The notes under the pieces are model-generated. The model did not search any database. It was not told the DNA's origin and saw nothing but the letters and a program-made list of their open reading frames with translations. A DNA stretch of 64,000 bases from Thermohalobaculum sp050043005. GTDB taxonomy: Bacteria > Pseudomonadota > Alphaproteobacteria > Rhodobacterales > Rhodobacteraceae. This document shows positions 8,265 through 16,579 of this stretch, one piece after another. The stretch is from the NCBI GenBank assembly GCA_050043005.1, contig JBHJIZ010000030.1, positions 30,394 through 94,393 on the forward strand. The letters are read 5' to 3'. Within the stretch, counting starts at the first letter, position 1; each line of letters begins with the position of its first letter. Made by a program: the position numbers and the translations under genes.

Positions 8265-9316
8265 ACCTTGGTCTCGATCTGCCAATGGATCGGAAATCCG
8301 GGGTCGAACACTGTGATGTCCCCTGCCCCGGTTGGGATCTTGTCGGGATAGACGACCGGATCGTCCGACCGCACCAGCACAATCGTGTCTTCTGCGATCG
8401 CCTCACCGTAAAAAGCCGCGCCATGTCGCGACACGAACCCCTCCAGCTTATCCAGCGCATCCTCTTCTTCGAACACGTGGGCCAGGCAAGGGATATTGTT
8501 CACGGCGGTAAAGCATCCGGCGCAACCACACGCGGTCTCCTTTGTCGGATCGACGTGCGGGGCACTGTCGGTGCCGGAGAAGAACCGCGGATCGCCCGAC
8601 ACGGCAGCCGCGCGCAGGGCCAATCGATGTTCCTCGCGTTTGAGGATCGGCAGGCAGTAGTAGTGGGGACGGATCCCGCCGACGAGCAGATCGTTGCGAT
8701 TGAGAATGAGGTGGTGCGTGGTCAGCGTCGCGGCCAGCCCATCGTCGACAGAGCGTACATAGTCCACACCGTCTTTGGTCGTCACATGTTCCATCACGAC
8801 CCGCAGTTCAGGCACCCGACGCCGCACGGGATCGAGAACCCGCTCGATGAACACGGCCTCCCGGTCGAAGATGTCGACCTCCGGATCGGTTACTTCGCCA
8901 TGGACACATAACGGGAGACCAAGTTCGGCCATGGTTTCGAGCACGGGTGTTACCTTGTCGAAATCCCGGACACCGCTGTCCGAGTTGGTCGTGGCACCGG
9001 CGGGATAGAGCTTGAGCGCCCTGACAAGGCCGGATGTGGCGCCGCGTGCGACGTCCTCTGGATCTGAGGCTTCGGTTAGATACAGCGTCATCAATGGCAC
9101 AAATGCCGAACCGCCAGGCAACTCTGCCAAAATGCGCTCACGGTAGGCGGATGCGTCAGCGCTGGTCACAACGGGCGGCACGAGGTTCGGCATTATGATT
9201 GCGCGACCGATATGGTTCGCCGATTGCCCTAGGACGCCCGCCAAAACAGCCCCATCGCGCAAATGCAGATGCCAGTCGTCTGGCCGTCGAATTTCCAAGC
9301 TGTCTGTCAAGAACAT
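8261..9316 (-). CDS. pyrC: Dihydroorotase (class II)
   Basis: Zinc amidohydrolase that cyclises carbamoyl aspartate to dihydroorotate. The metal-binding HxH sits in RRPDDWHLHLRDG near the N-terminus (about residues 16 and 18), and further metal and substrate histidines follow in MEHVTTKDG and TLTTHHLILNRND. At 351 residues it matches the E. coli-type PyrC rather than the larger class I enzymes. ATG 9316 follows a GGGGG-rich ribosome binding site; an upstream in-frame start at 9376 adds 20 unrelated residues. It forms an operon with pyrE. Confidence 0.95.
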   Translation of the reverse strand: MFLTDSLEIRRPDDWHLHLRDGAVLAGVLGQSANHIGRAIIMPNLVPPVVTSADASAYRERILAELPGGSAFVPLMTLYLTEASDPEDVARGATSGLVRALKLYPAGATTNSDSGVRDFDKVTPVLETMAELGLPLCVHGEVTDPEVDIFDREAVFIERVLDPVRRRVPELRVVMEHVTTKDGVDYVRSVDDGLAATLTTHHLILNRNDLLVGGIRPHYYCLPILKREEHRLALRAAAVSGDPRFFSGTDSAPHVDPTKETACGCAGCFTAVNNIPCLAHVFEEEDALDKLEGFVSRHGAAFYGEAIAEDTIVLVRSDDPVVYPDKIPTGAGDITVFDPGFPIHWQIETKV

Positions 9317-9391
9317 CCCCCAAGACCACGCGTGTTGTGTTACCGGATGCTTAGACAGGCCACAGATCCGCCGCAAGGTTTGCCGGTCACA

Positions 9392-10234
9392 TCATCCCGA
9401 AGGTGCGGCTGGCTCGGGGGTCTTGCACTGCGCGCGCGGACCGCTCAGCACCCCACAAATCGTCTCGGCAGCAACAATGGCATCCAGGACCTTCACGACA
9501 TAATCTCGTGTTTCGGCATAGGGTGGAACGCCTTTGTGCTTTCGCACCGCGCCTTCGCCCGCGTTGTAACCAGCCAATGCCAACATGGCGTCGCCGTCAA
9601 ACTCGCGAAGCAACCAGTCAAGATAAGCGGCGCCACCGTTGATGTTCTGGCCCGCATCATACGCATTGCGCACACCAAACCGGCTCGCGGTCGCCGGTAT
9701 CAGCTGCATCAAACCCTGCGCGCCCTTGTGACTGCGGGCTTTCTGTTTCCCCGCCGATTCGACCGAGATAACCGCAAGGATCAACGCTTCGCTCAATCGA
9801 TTCGCCCGACTGGCTTGCGCTATTTCCCGGGCGAACCGGGACTTAATGCTTGAGAGGCTCTCGACACCGGCGGCGCCGTTTCCCTTCGAGCGCCACTGCT
9901 TCACGCTGCTCAAGGCTTCGTTCCAACGCGCCTTTGACGCCGCAGAGATGGCGGTCGAGTGCTCGTTCCAGAACCAGGCATAGTTCTGCTTCCGACGCTT
10001 CTTTTGTCTGGCCTGGCGCTCGGCAGGCCGTTCGCCGGGATTATAGAGCCGCCGACCCGCGCCCGCGCGCGGCGGCTTGATGGTGCGAAGACGCTTTTGC
10101 CCCGGACGCACACCTTGTTTTAAGAAAGCAGCGTGAGCGCCTGATTCGCTCAACGGTACAAAATCCCACCCGGGAATCATCAGAATCGCGACGGCGACAA
10201 GTATGATGCTCCGGCGTCGCCACATTCCCGCCAT
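9392..10234 (-). CDS. Lytic transglycosylase (SLT domain)
   Basis: A 280-residue secreted murein hydrolase. The N-terminus MAGMWRRRSIILVAVAILMI looks like a signal anchor or signal peptide. A basic, low-complexity stretch (about residues 45-95, rich in Arg and Lys) precedes an SLT domain (about 150-260) that contains the catalytic Glu in SVESAG, followed by GLMQLIPATA and AGYNAGEGAV. The basic linker may bind peptidoglycan or nucleic acid, which is inference. It is divergent from the tad pilus locus, so it could serve pilus passage through the wall, but it is also 75 bases from pyrC on the same strand. Confidence 0.88.
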   Translation of the reverse strand: MAGMWRRRSIILVAVAILMIPGWDFVPLSESGAHAAFLKQGVRPGQKRLRTIKPPRAGAGRRLYNPGERPAERQARQKKRRKQNYAWFWNEHSTAISAASKARWNEALSSVKQWRSKGNGAAGVESLSSIKSRFAREIAQASRANRLSEALILAVISVESAGKQKARSHKGAQGLMQLIPATASRFGVRNAYDAGQNINGGAAYLDWLLREFDGDAMLALAGYNAGEGAVRKHKGVPPYAETRDYVVKVLDAIVAAETICGVLSGPRAQCKTPEPAAPSG

Positions 10235-10496
10235 TATTCGCCTCTTTATCTCCGCAGTCTCTGGATGCGCGGCCACGTTGTGTCCCTATTTGTTCGCAAA
10301 TTGGGTTAACCTTTGCTCCTGATTTAATTTTTTCCAATCTTTCTTTTGCGCGAACAAGTTTTCTTGCTATCGCTATCCGTGCAGGACGGAGGCAGGTAAT
10401 ACTCGTCCATCGCTCTTACCAAGACGGTCGAGAGCACTGTGGCCCAGGGGTGGTCCGGGGTCTGTAACTGGGAACTGAGCATCTGGAGGGCTCATC

Positions 10497-10760
10497 ATGC
10501 TCAAGAAGTTTATCAATGACGAAGCTGGCGCCGTGACCATCGACTGGGTTGCGCTGACCGCTGGCATTCTTCTGCTCGGCATCGCCGTGGTGTACGGCAT
10601 CTTCGAAGGTGGTGTCTCTGACTTGGCGACGAGCATCAACTCAAATCTGGCGGGTGCTGTCAGCGTACCTACCGATCTCTCAACGCCGAGCCAATCCGAT
10701 TTTAGCGGCGGCGGTACTGATGGTGGTGGCGCTGATCCAGCGGAGCCAACAGATCCATAA
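10497..10760 (+). CDS. flp: Flp-type major pilin (tad locus)
   Basis: This 87-residue product is the structural subunit of the tight-adherence (type IVc) pilus. A short basic leader MLKKFINDEAG is cleaved after Gly11, and the mature hydrophobic helix AVTIDWVALTAGILLLGIAV follows. Residue +5 of the mature protein is Asp rather than the usual Glu, and the next residue is Trp rather than Tyr. The C-terminus is a Gly/Ser/Asp/Pro-rich tail of about 25 residues. GGAGGG gives a strong ribosome binding site. A hairpin terminator follows directly, which would let pilin mRNA exceed that of the assembly genes. Confidence 0.88.
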   Translation: MLKKFINDEAGAVTIDWVALTAGILLLGIAVVYGIFEGGVSDLATSINSNLAGAVSVPTDLSTPSQSDFSGGGTDGGGADPAEPTDP

Positions 10761-10782
10761 GTCAGATTTGGCTTGATAATAT

Positions 10783-10816
10783 ACCGGGCCCGTCGAAAGG
10801 TGGGTTCGGTTTTTTT
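10783..10816 (+). terminator. Rho-independent terminator/attenuator between flp and cpaB
   Basis: A 12-bp stem (10783-10794 with 10799-10810, several G-U pairs) closes a GAAA tetraloop and is followed by six or more T residues. It lies 22 bases after the pilin stop and 18 bases before cpaB. The position suggests partial termination that raises pilin relative to the assembly proteins. Confidence 0.75.
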
Positions 10817-10834
10817 CTTGTTTAGGGATTCATT

Positions 10835-11659
10835 GTGCGCATCATCGCCTTGATCTTTGTTGTCTTTGGAATTGCTCTGGCAGGAGGAGCGACTTTTTTT
10901 GCGTCCGAGTATTTCCAAAGATTGCAGGTGAACGTGGCGCAGTCTGATGCAGCGCCAAGAACTGTTCGCATTGTCGCTGCGCGAGGTAAGCTGACATACG
11001 GTGATCAGATCGACATCAAGAATGCGGATGAGCTTCTGCAATGGATCGATTGGCCCGCAGATGCAGTCCCAGAGGGTTCTTTTCTGAACGCAGAAGATCT
11101 TTTCGGCGCCGGAAATGTCGAGACCCGCACAATCCTGCGAGGGATCGAGCCGGGCGAGCTGGTGCTGGAGGCAAAAATCTCGGGCTTTGGTGGGAGCGTT
11201 CGCGTCGCATCACAAGTAACCTCGGGCAAGCGGGCTTTCACAATTCCGATTGACGCTGTTCGCGGTGTTGCAGGTTTCATCACGCCGGGCGACCGGGTTG
11301 ACATTCTTTTGACCCGCAAGATCAATCGCGACCCGGTGACGAGCATCATATTGCAAGACATACAGGTGATTGCGACGGATCAGAGCGCTGACCGAGAAAG
11401 CACTGATGCCAAAGTGGCTCGCACTGCAACGGTTGAAGTAGACCCGACACAGGCGGCTAAACTAACGCTTGCACAATCCGTCGGAAAACTGACCCTGACC
11501 TTGCGCGGTATGGACGAGGCTATTGATGCTGACGTGAAACCGATCGGCTTGGAGGATTTGCCTGCGCAACCTGTGAAGCCAAAGGCAGCGCCTGCGCAAA
11601 AACGTACGACAGTGCGCGTGCGACGTGCGGGCCAAGCACAGGACATCAGGGTCGACTGA
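10835..11659 (+). CDS. cpaB: Flp pilus assembly protein CpaB/RcpC
   Basis: A 274-residue periplasmic protein of the tad machine that associates with the secretin. The N-terminus has one membrane segment (IIALIFVVFGIALAGGATFF). An SAF-like domain follows (about residues 45-115, with VRIVAARGKLTYGDQI and ILRGIEPGELVLEAKI). The RcpC domain (VRGVAGFITPGDRVDILLTR) occupies the centre. The C-terminal 25 residues are Lys/Arg/Ala-rich. The start is GTG 10835; no ATG in frame is better placed. Confidence 0.92.
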   Translation: MRIIALIFVVFGIALAGGATFFASEYFQRLQVNVAQSDAAPRTVRIVAARGKLTYGDQIDIKNADELLQWIDWPADAVPEGSFLNAEDLFGAGNVETRTILRGIEPGELVLEAKISGFGGSVRVASQVTSGKRAFTIPIDAVRGVAGFITPGDRVDILLTRKINRDPVTSIILQDIQVIATDQSADRESTDAKVARTATVEVDPTQAAKLTLAQSVGKLTLTLRGMDEAIDADVKPIGLEDLPAQPVKPKAAPAQKRTTVRVRRAGQAQDIRVD

Positions 11660-11780
11660 GTAGGTACACGTGTAAGTTAAGTTTAGCACTAACTTTCTAT
11701 TGCAATGACTTGATTCAAACTGCGTTTAGGCGGTAGCTTTCCGTCGGAACGGGGCTGTGCGCAGATAACGCGCGCAAAAA

Positions 11781-13262
11781 ATGGTAGGCAAAATGCTGAA
11801 AAGAACGCTGTTCGCCGCGTGCTTGGCGGTGCTGAGCTTCGCGGCTTGGGGAGTGACTGCTGACGCGCAATCCGTACTCAAGGTGTCTCGCGGATTGAAA
11901 TCAAACAACATTTCCGTCGCGATAGATCGTGCAATCGTCTTGGACAGCCGTGTACAATTCGTGGAGGTCTCGGTGGCGAACCCCGAGATTGCGGACGTGC
12001 AGGTGATCTCCAACAAGTCAGTCTACATCTTCGGCAGGCGGCGTGGAACGACATCGCTGACACTTTTGGGCGAGAACGGACGACTAATCACGAACGTGTT
12101 GATCCGCGTCGAAGCGGATCATTCGGAATTGAAGGAACGGTTGGTGCAAATCCTGCCGAACGAGCCGATCGAAGTTCGAACGGCCAATGGTGGACTGATC
12201 CTTTCTGGTGTAGTTTCGGGCAAGGCCAAGATCGATAAGGCCATGTCGCTCGCGCGCGCCTATGGCGGCGACGCGGTCACCAACATGATGACCGTGGGCG
12301 GTACGCAGCAGGTCATGCTCCGCGTCAAGGTCGCAGAAATCAATCGATCGGCAGGCAAAGAGTTGGGCATAAACTTAGGACTTTCCGGCACATCAGCGAG
12401 AGCCGCGCCTCAGGTTTTGACTGGCACAAATTTGCGGGCACAAGATGGTGGCGCTCGTCCGTTCCCGACAGAAGGAACCTCTGAGTTTGGTGGCACAGTT
12501 GGTGACGGTTTGGTTCGGACTGTTCCTGCGGCTGGAGCTTTCGCAGGTGCTTTCGGTGCCATCTTCACGATCGCAAATAACTTCATCTTGGATGTTCAGA
12601 TCGATGCGCTTGAGCAAAAAGGGCTTGCAAAGACACTCTCCGAGCCAAATCTCGTCGCACTGTCCGGACGATCTGCCGAGTTTCTGGCAGGCGGCGAAGT
12701 TCCGATCACGGTGGTCGGCGACGACGTCGACATCAGTGTTTCGTTCAAGCCAGTAGGAGTGAACGTCAGCTTCCTCCCGCAAGTCCTAGACAATGACCTG
12801 ATCAATATATCCGTCTCAGCGGAAGTGAGCCAGATCGACCCTGCCCTCTCGACCAATACCGGAGGCGTCGAGGTAGTCGGCTTTCAAACTCGTCGCGCCT
12901 CGACCGTGGTGGAGTTACGCGATGGGCAGGCGTTCGCAATCGCAGGATTGCTGCAAGAGGACTTCGAGGACACGATCAGCCAGGTTCCTTGGCTCGGTGA
13001 TCTTCCGGTCTTGGGCACACTTTTCAGATCTGCGAACTTCCAGCGCGGGGAAACCGAGCTTGTTATCTTTGTCTCGGTTCATCTTGTTACCCCGGTTGAC
13101 AGCGAGGACGAACTCGCGCTGCCAACAGATCGGATTCGGATTCCCAATGAAACCGAACTCTTTCTTTTCGGACGCAGCGATGGCGGAACAACGTTCGGAT
13201 CGTCAGGCTCTGGTCTCGAAAATGCCGGATTCGATGGGGAATATGGCTATGTGGTCGAGTGA
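11781..13262 (+). CDS. cpaC: Tad outer-membrane secretin CpaC/RcpA
   Basis: Forms the outer-membrane channel for the Flp pilus. The order is signal peptide (about residues 1-30), an N-terminal pilus/secretin domain (VSVANPEIADVQVISNKSVYIFG), a BON-like domain, and the secretin core ending in VPWLGDLPVLGTLFRS and TELVIFVSVHLVTP. 493 residues, normal for the family. ATG 11781 is the longest start; ATG 11793 has GGTAGG 4 bases upstream and gives an equally good signal peptide. The 121-base gap before the gene contains an AT-rich segment that could hold a secondary promoter. Confidence 0.94.
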   Translation: MVGKMLKRTLFAACLAVLSFAAWGVTADAQSVLKVSRGLKSNNISVAIDRAIVLDSRVQFVEVSVANPEIADVQVISNKSVYIFGRRRGTTSLTLLGENGRLITNVLIRVEADHSELKERLVQILPNEPIEVRTANGGLILSGVVSGKAKIDKAMSLARAYGGDAVTNMMTVGGTQQVMLRVKVAEINRSAGKELGINLGLSGTSARAAPQVLTGTNLRAQDGGARPFPTEGTSEFGGTVGDGLVRTVPAAGAFAGAFGAIFTIANNFILDVQIDALEQKGLAKTLSEPNLVALSGRSAEFLAGGEVPITVVGDDVDISVSFKPVGVNVSFLPQVLDNDLINISVSAEVSQIDPALSTNTGGVEVVGFQTRRASTVVELRDGQAFAIAGLLQEDFEDTISQVPWLGDLPVLGTLFRSANFQRGETELVIFVSVHLVTPVDSEDELALPTDRIRIPNETELFLFGRSDGGTTFGSSGSGLENAGFDGEYGYVVE

Positions 13263-13269
13263 GGAATTC

Positions 13270-13899
13270 ATGAAACGCTGCATCACCTTTCCATTGATGG
13301 CCGCCGCGATCCTTCTTTCCGCCTGCGCACGTGAGGCTGGTGATGACAGCAGCCTCGCGGTCTATGGCGAGGCCCAACTTGCAAATTTCAACTCGCAGAA
13401 GGCTTACAACTTTTCGAACCAGCGTTTGCGCAACCTCTCGCAAGACTTCGCGGGCAATACGACTGATACGGTGACCTTCGCATTCAACAAAGCAGTTCTG
13501 GACTCGACCGCGCGGAGCGCTTTGGACACCCAGGTTTCCTGGCTCAAGGCGAACAAGACGGTCAAGATGACAATCATAGGGCACACCGATATCGTCGGCT
13601 CAGAGAGATACAATGACAGGCTGGGTCTGCGGCGGGCGCGCGCAGTGTTGGGATATCTCGTCAGGAATGGAATCTCACGAAAGCGACTGGCTGCAATCGC
13701 ATCACGAGGCGAGCGGGAACCAGTGGTTCAGACTGCCGAGCGTGAACGCCGCAATCGACGTGCAATCACCACAGTATCCGGGTTCGCGCGAAATTATGTT
13801 GGAACGGGGTTGGACGGACAAGTCGCAGCACGCATTTATGACGTATACCAGTCTGGGAATTACGGAGTCGAAACAGCCGCCTCGAGTGATGTTAACTAG
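13270..13899 (+). CDS. OmpA-family lipoprotein of the tad locus
   Basis: A 209-residue outer-membrane lipoprotein. A lipobox LLSAC ends the signal peptide, and the C-terminal OmpA peptidoglycan-binding domain (about residues 75-190) includes IIGHTDIVGSERYNDRLGLRRA and RERRNRRAI. It follows cpaC by 7 bases, with GAGGA before ATG 13270. A longer frame upstream overlaps cpaC and is not real. In this position many tad loci carry the lipoprotein CpaD/RcpB, so this protein may take the secretin-pilotin or anchoring role; that is inference. Confidence 0.85.
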   Translation: MKRCITFPLMAAAILLSACAREAGDDSSLAVYGEAQLANFNSQKAYNFSNQRLRNLSQDFAGNTTDTVTFAFNKAVLDSTARSALDTQVSWLKANKTVKMTIIGHTDIVGSERYNDRLGLRRARAVLGYLVRNGISRKRLAAIASRGEREPVVQTAERERRNRRAITTVSGFARNYVGTGLDGQVAARIYDVYQSGNYGVETAASSDVN

Positions 13900-13982
13900 A
13901 TGCGAGGGCTGTCGTGCGATCTTTTTGGTAAGGTTTCAGCGACAAGTATCGCAGATCGCATGTACCTTTAGTCGGAGCTAAG

Positions 13983-14630
13983 ATGTCGATACTGCCGGAC
14001 ATTTTCGTTCATCTCCGCGCGTTCGCGCATGATGAGCGTGGTGCAGCAGGCATCGAGTTCATCATGACACTTCCACTGCTGATCGGGGCACTCGTCCTAA
14101 CCGCAGAATATGGGAAGGCTCTGAGATACAGGATGATTTTGACTGCAGCGACGGCTGACGTGACGTCATTCCTATCACGCGCACCCCTCGCTGGTGACTC
14201 TGCCGACCTAACAACCGTCGCATTCTACGAAGAATTCACCGAGCAAGCTGAGTCGATGATCGAAGCTAGGATGGGCGGCGAGGTACAGCTGACAGCAAGT
14301 GTGTTTCAGGAGCCCAGAGAATTCGCTCTGAGAAGCGAAACGGTCTCGATCGTCGTCCGAACAGACATCTGTCTCAACATCGCACTCTTGGGCTTCATCA
14401 ACTCGATCTGGAACGGACCCGGCAACGCTGCCCGCTCGTTCTGCGACGCGTCGACGACTGCCGAAGACGGACCAGCCGAAGAACTGCCGACCGTTATTCC
14501 AATGTCCGCACAGGTGCAAACCAAATGGCTCTATGATGCGAGCCAGATCGGCCAGGCCGATTGCAGCAATGTCGAACGCGCGCAGGACTTGTGCGGGACG
14601 TCGTCGGACGCTGATGCGGGCTCAACGTAA
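13983..14630 (+). CDS. tadE: TadE/TadF-like pseudopilin
   Basis: A 215-residue minor pilin. The leader ends DERGA and is followed by AGIEFIMTLPLLIGALVL, a pseudopilin cleavage site with Glu at +5. The rest is a periplasmic domain with several Cys residues (about 123-200) that could form disulfides. TadE and TadF proteins are processed by the prepilin peptidase encoded at 21564-22076 and are needed for pilus assembly. The stop overlaps the next ATG by one base. Confidence 0.85.
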   Translation: MSILPDIFVHLRAFAHDERGAAGIEFIMTLPLLIGALVLTAEYGKALRYRMILTAATADVTSFLSRAPLAGDSADLTTVAFYEEFTEQAESMIEARMGGEVQLTASVFQEPREFALRSETVSIVVRTDICLNIALLGFINSIWNGPGNAARSFCDASTTAEDGPAEELPTVIPMSAQVQTKWLYDASQIGQADCSNVERAQDLCGTSSDADAGST

Positions 14631-15307
14631 TGCAGCAAATCAGCCGCCTGTTGATGTCATTTCGAAAAAATGAACGCGGAGCGATGGTCGTCGACCACAT
14701 CCCTGTGTTCTTTGCGGTAACGATCATAGTGCTCGTGATCATCGAAATCGCGCTTGCGCACTTTCTATTGTTGCGCGCACAGAAAGCTGCGGCGGTGGGC
14801 GCTCGGATGGCGATAACTCTGCCACCAGCGATCGCGGATGTTCCAACTATTAACGAACCGATCACGCCGAATGGGGGACTAAGGGTTCCATGCTTTAGCA
14901 ATGTCGGTCCGGCCAATTGCGTCGATCCTGGCGGGCCGTGGACATGTACCGGTGACGCTTGTTCCAATCTCGGCGGCCTCGTAATGGACCGGATTGTTAG
15001 TGAGATACAGCGCATTGATTTTCGTGTGACATCGGATGCGGTGACGTTGACCTACACAAACCGTCAACTGGGAAACGCGAATGGACCGTTTATGCCTGAA
15101 ATCAGCGTAAGGTTAGCGCCACAAGCCTACGAGTTTACGTTGATCCAGCTTGGGCCGTCTCAAGAGCAGGCCGATCCCCACCCGTTCATGGTCAATTTCG
15201 TCGGTGACACCGTTGCCAATGATCCCACGGTCTACGATGGTGTCGTGGCAAGCGCGTTCGGCGAGGGACTTGACATCGATCCGTTGAATCCCGGCATCAA
15301 TCCCTGA
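14630..15307 (+). CDS. TadE/TadG-like pseudopilin
   Basis: A 225-residue second minor pilin candidate. The N-terminus has NERGAMVVDHIPVFFAVTII, with Gly at the cleavage position and Asp instead of Glu at +5, like the major pilin of this locus. One hydrophobic helix is followed by a periplasmic region with a short Cys-containing segment (CFSNVGPANCVDPGGPWTC, about residues 88-106). The start is coupled to the preceding gene as TAATG. It is probably TadF or a short TadG; sequence alone does not decide. Confidence 0.75.
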   Translation: MQQISRLLMSFRKNERGAMVVDHIPVFFAVTIIVLVIIEIALAHFLLLRAQKAAAVGARMAITLPPAIADVPTINEPITPNGGLRVPCFSNVGPANCVDPGGPWTCTGDACSNLGGLVMDRIVSEIQRIDFRVTSDAVTLTYTNRQLGNANGPFMPEISVRLAPQAYEFTLIQLGPSQEQADPHPFMVNFVGDTVANDPTVYDGVVASAFGEGLDIDPLNPGINP

Positions 15308-15320
15308 TCGATCGGGCAAA

Positions 15321-16553
15321 ATGGCTTTTTCCTTCACCACCGCACAGCAGGAACCGTCTGTTGAAGAAGCACTCGTCTTCGCGGACGGCTTCACGGAGTT
15401 TGACGCGCTGGCCGACGAACTGGATGTCGAGTTCGGCGTGCAGAACTGGCGCGTGGTCGCGAACCACGACGCGGATCGCGCAATCTCCGAGGCAAACGGC
15501 ACCATCCCGTTCGCGGTTTTCGCAGTGTCGTCCGACTTGCCGCAATCGATCGAAGGGCCCGCCCTGCTGATCCGCCAGGCGCAAGACGCGAACATGTCCA
15601 TCCTTCTGGATGTCGGTGACATCTCGACACGTGCAACGCACCGGCTCATCCGTGAAGGCGTTGCGGAGTTTCTTCCCTATCCCGACGAAGAGGGCGCCTT
15701 GTCACAAGCCATCGGCAAGCTGCGCCAGGAACGCATTGCGCAGATTGCCGGGAAGACCGCAGGCGGACCAGACCGGCTCGGCAAGGTGATCACGAGCTAC
15801 GGATCTGCTGGCGGGGTCGGTGCCAGCACGTTCGTTGTGAATCTCGCCTGGGAACTCGGGGTCGCCGGGCGCAAGGACAAGCGTTCCGTCGCGCTCCTCG
15901 ATTTCAATTTCCAGTACGGCTCGATTGCGACATACCTTGATGTCCCGCGACGCGAAGCTGTCTACGAGCTGGTCTCGGACGCATCGTCGCTCGATCACAC
16001 CGGCCTCATCCAGGCACTCAGTCCTTATCAGGACACACTTCACGTCCTGACGGCACCACGCGATGCGCTGCCTCTCGACATCGTGTCGCCATCGGACATC
16101 AGCGCCATCGTCACCCTCGCGCGTGAGGCGTTTGACTATGTGCTGATCGATATGCCACAGGCACTCATGAACTGGTCCGAACAGGTCTATTCGGCCAGCG
16201 ACGTGTTCTACGCGCTGATGGAGATCGATATGCGGTCGGCGCAGAACATGTTCCGGTTCCTGAGAACTCTGAAGGCCGAAGACATGTCGCTGGACAAGAT
16301 CCGCTTCATTCTCAACCGTGCACCGGGTCTGACGGATCTCAGTGGCAAGGCGCGGGTCAAGCGCGTCGCCGACAGCTTGGGTATAGAATACTCCTACACG
16401 CTGCCCGAGGGCGGCAAGCAGGTTATTAACGCTTGCGACCAGGGTGTGCCGCTCGCAACAGCGGCAAAATCGAATCCGTTGCGCAAGGAAATCGCGCGCA
16501 TCGCCAAGGTCATCCTCGAGACCGACGCGAAAGCCGCTACGACCGCGCGCTAG
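15321..16553 (+). CDS. cpaE: Pilus localisation ATPase CpaE/TadZ
   Basis: A 410-residue ParA/MinD-like protein that places the tad machine at its cellular site. An N-terminal receiver-like domain (about 1-140) precedes the P-loop domain. The deviant Walker A is SYGSAGGVGASTFVVN, in which the usual GKT is GAS, as in many CpaE/TadZ proteins, so ATP may be bound differently. The switch region is IDMPQALMNWSEQV. It lies directly before cpaF. Confidence 0.9.
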   Translation: MAFSFTTAQQEPSVEEALVFADGFTEFDALADELDVEFGVQNWRVVANHDADRAISEANGTIPFAVFAVSSDLPQSIEGPALLIRQAQDANMSILLDVGDISTRATHRLIREGVAEFLPYPDEEGALSQAIGKLRQERIAQIAGKTAGGPDRLGKVITSYGSAGGVGASTFVVNLAWELGVAGRKDKRSVALLDFNFQYGSIATYLDVPRREAVYELVSDASSLDHTGLIQALSPYQDTLHVLTAPRDALPLDIVSPSDISAIVTLAREAFDYVLIDMPQALMNWSEQVYSASDVFYALMEIDMRSAQNMFRFLRTLKAEDMSLDKIRFILNRAPGLTDLSGKARVKRVADSLGIEYSYTLPEGGKQVINACDQGVPLATAAKSNPLRKEIARIAKVILETDAKAATTAR

Positions 16554-16579
16554 CGGTCTTACATCAGAGAGGACAAGGC

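Noticed and set aside
10306..10327. Two TTAA elements upstream of flp as a CtrA site
   Set aside because: The spacing is 14 bases instead of 7, and neither half extends to the full consensus.
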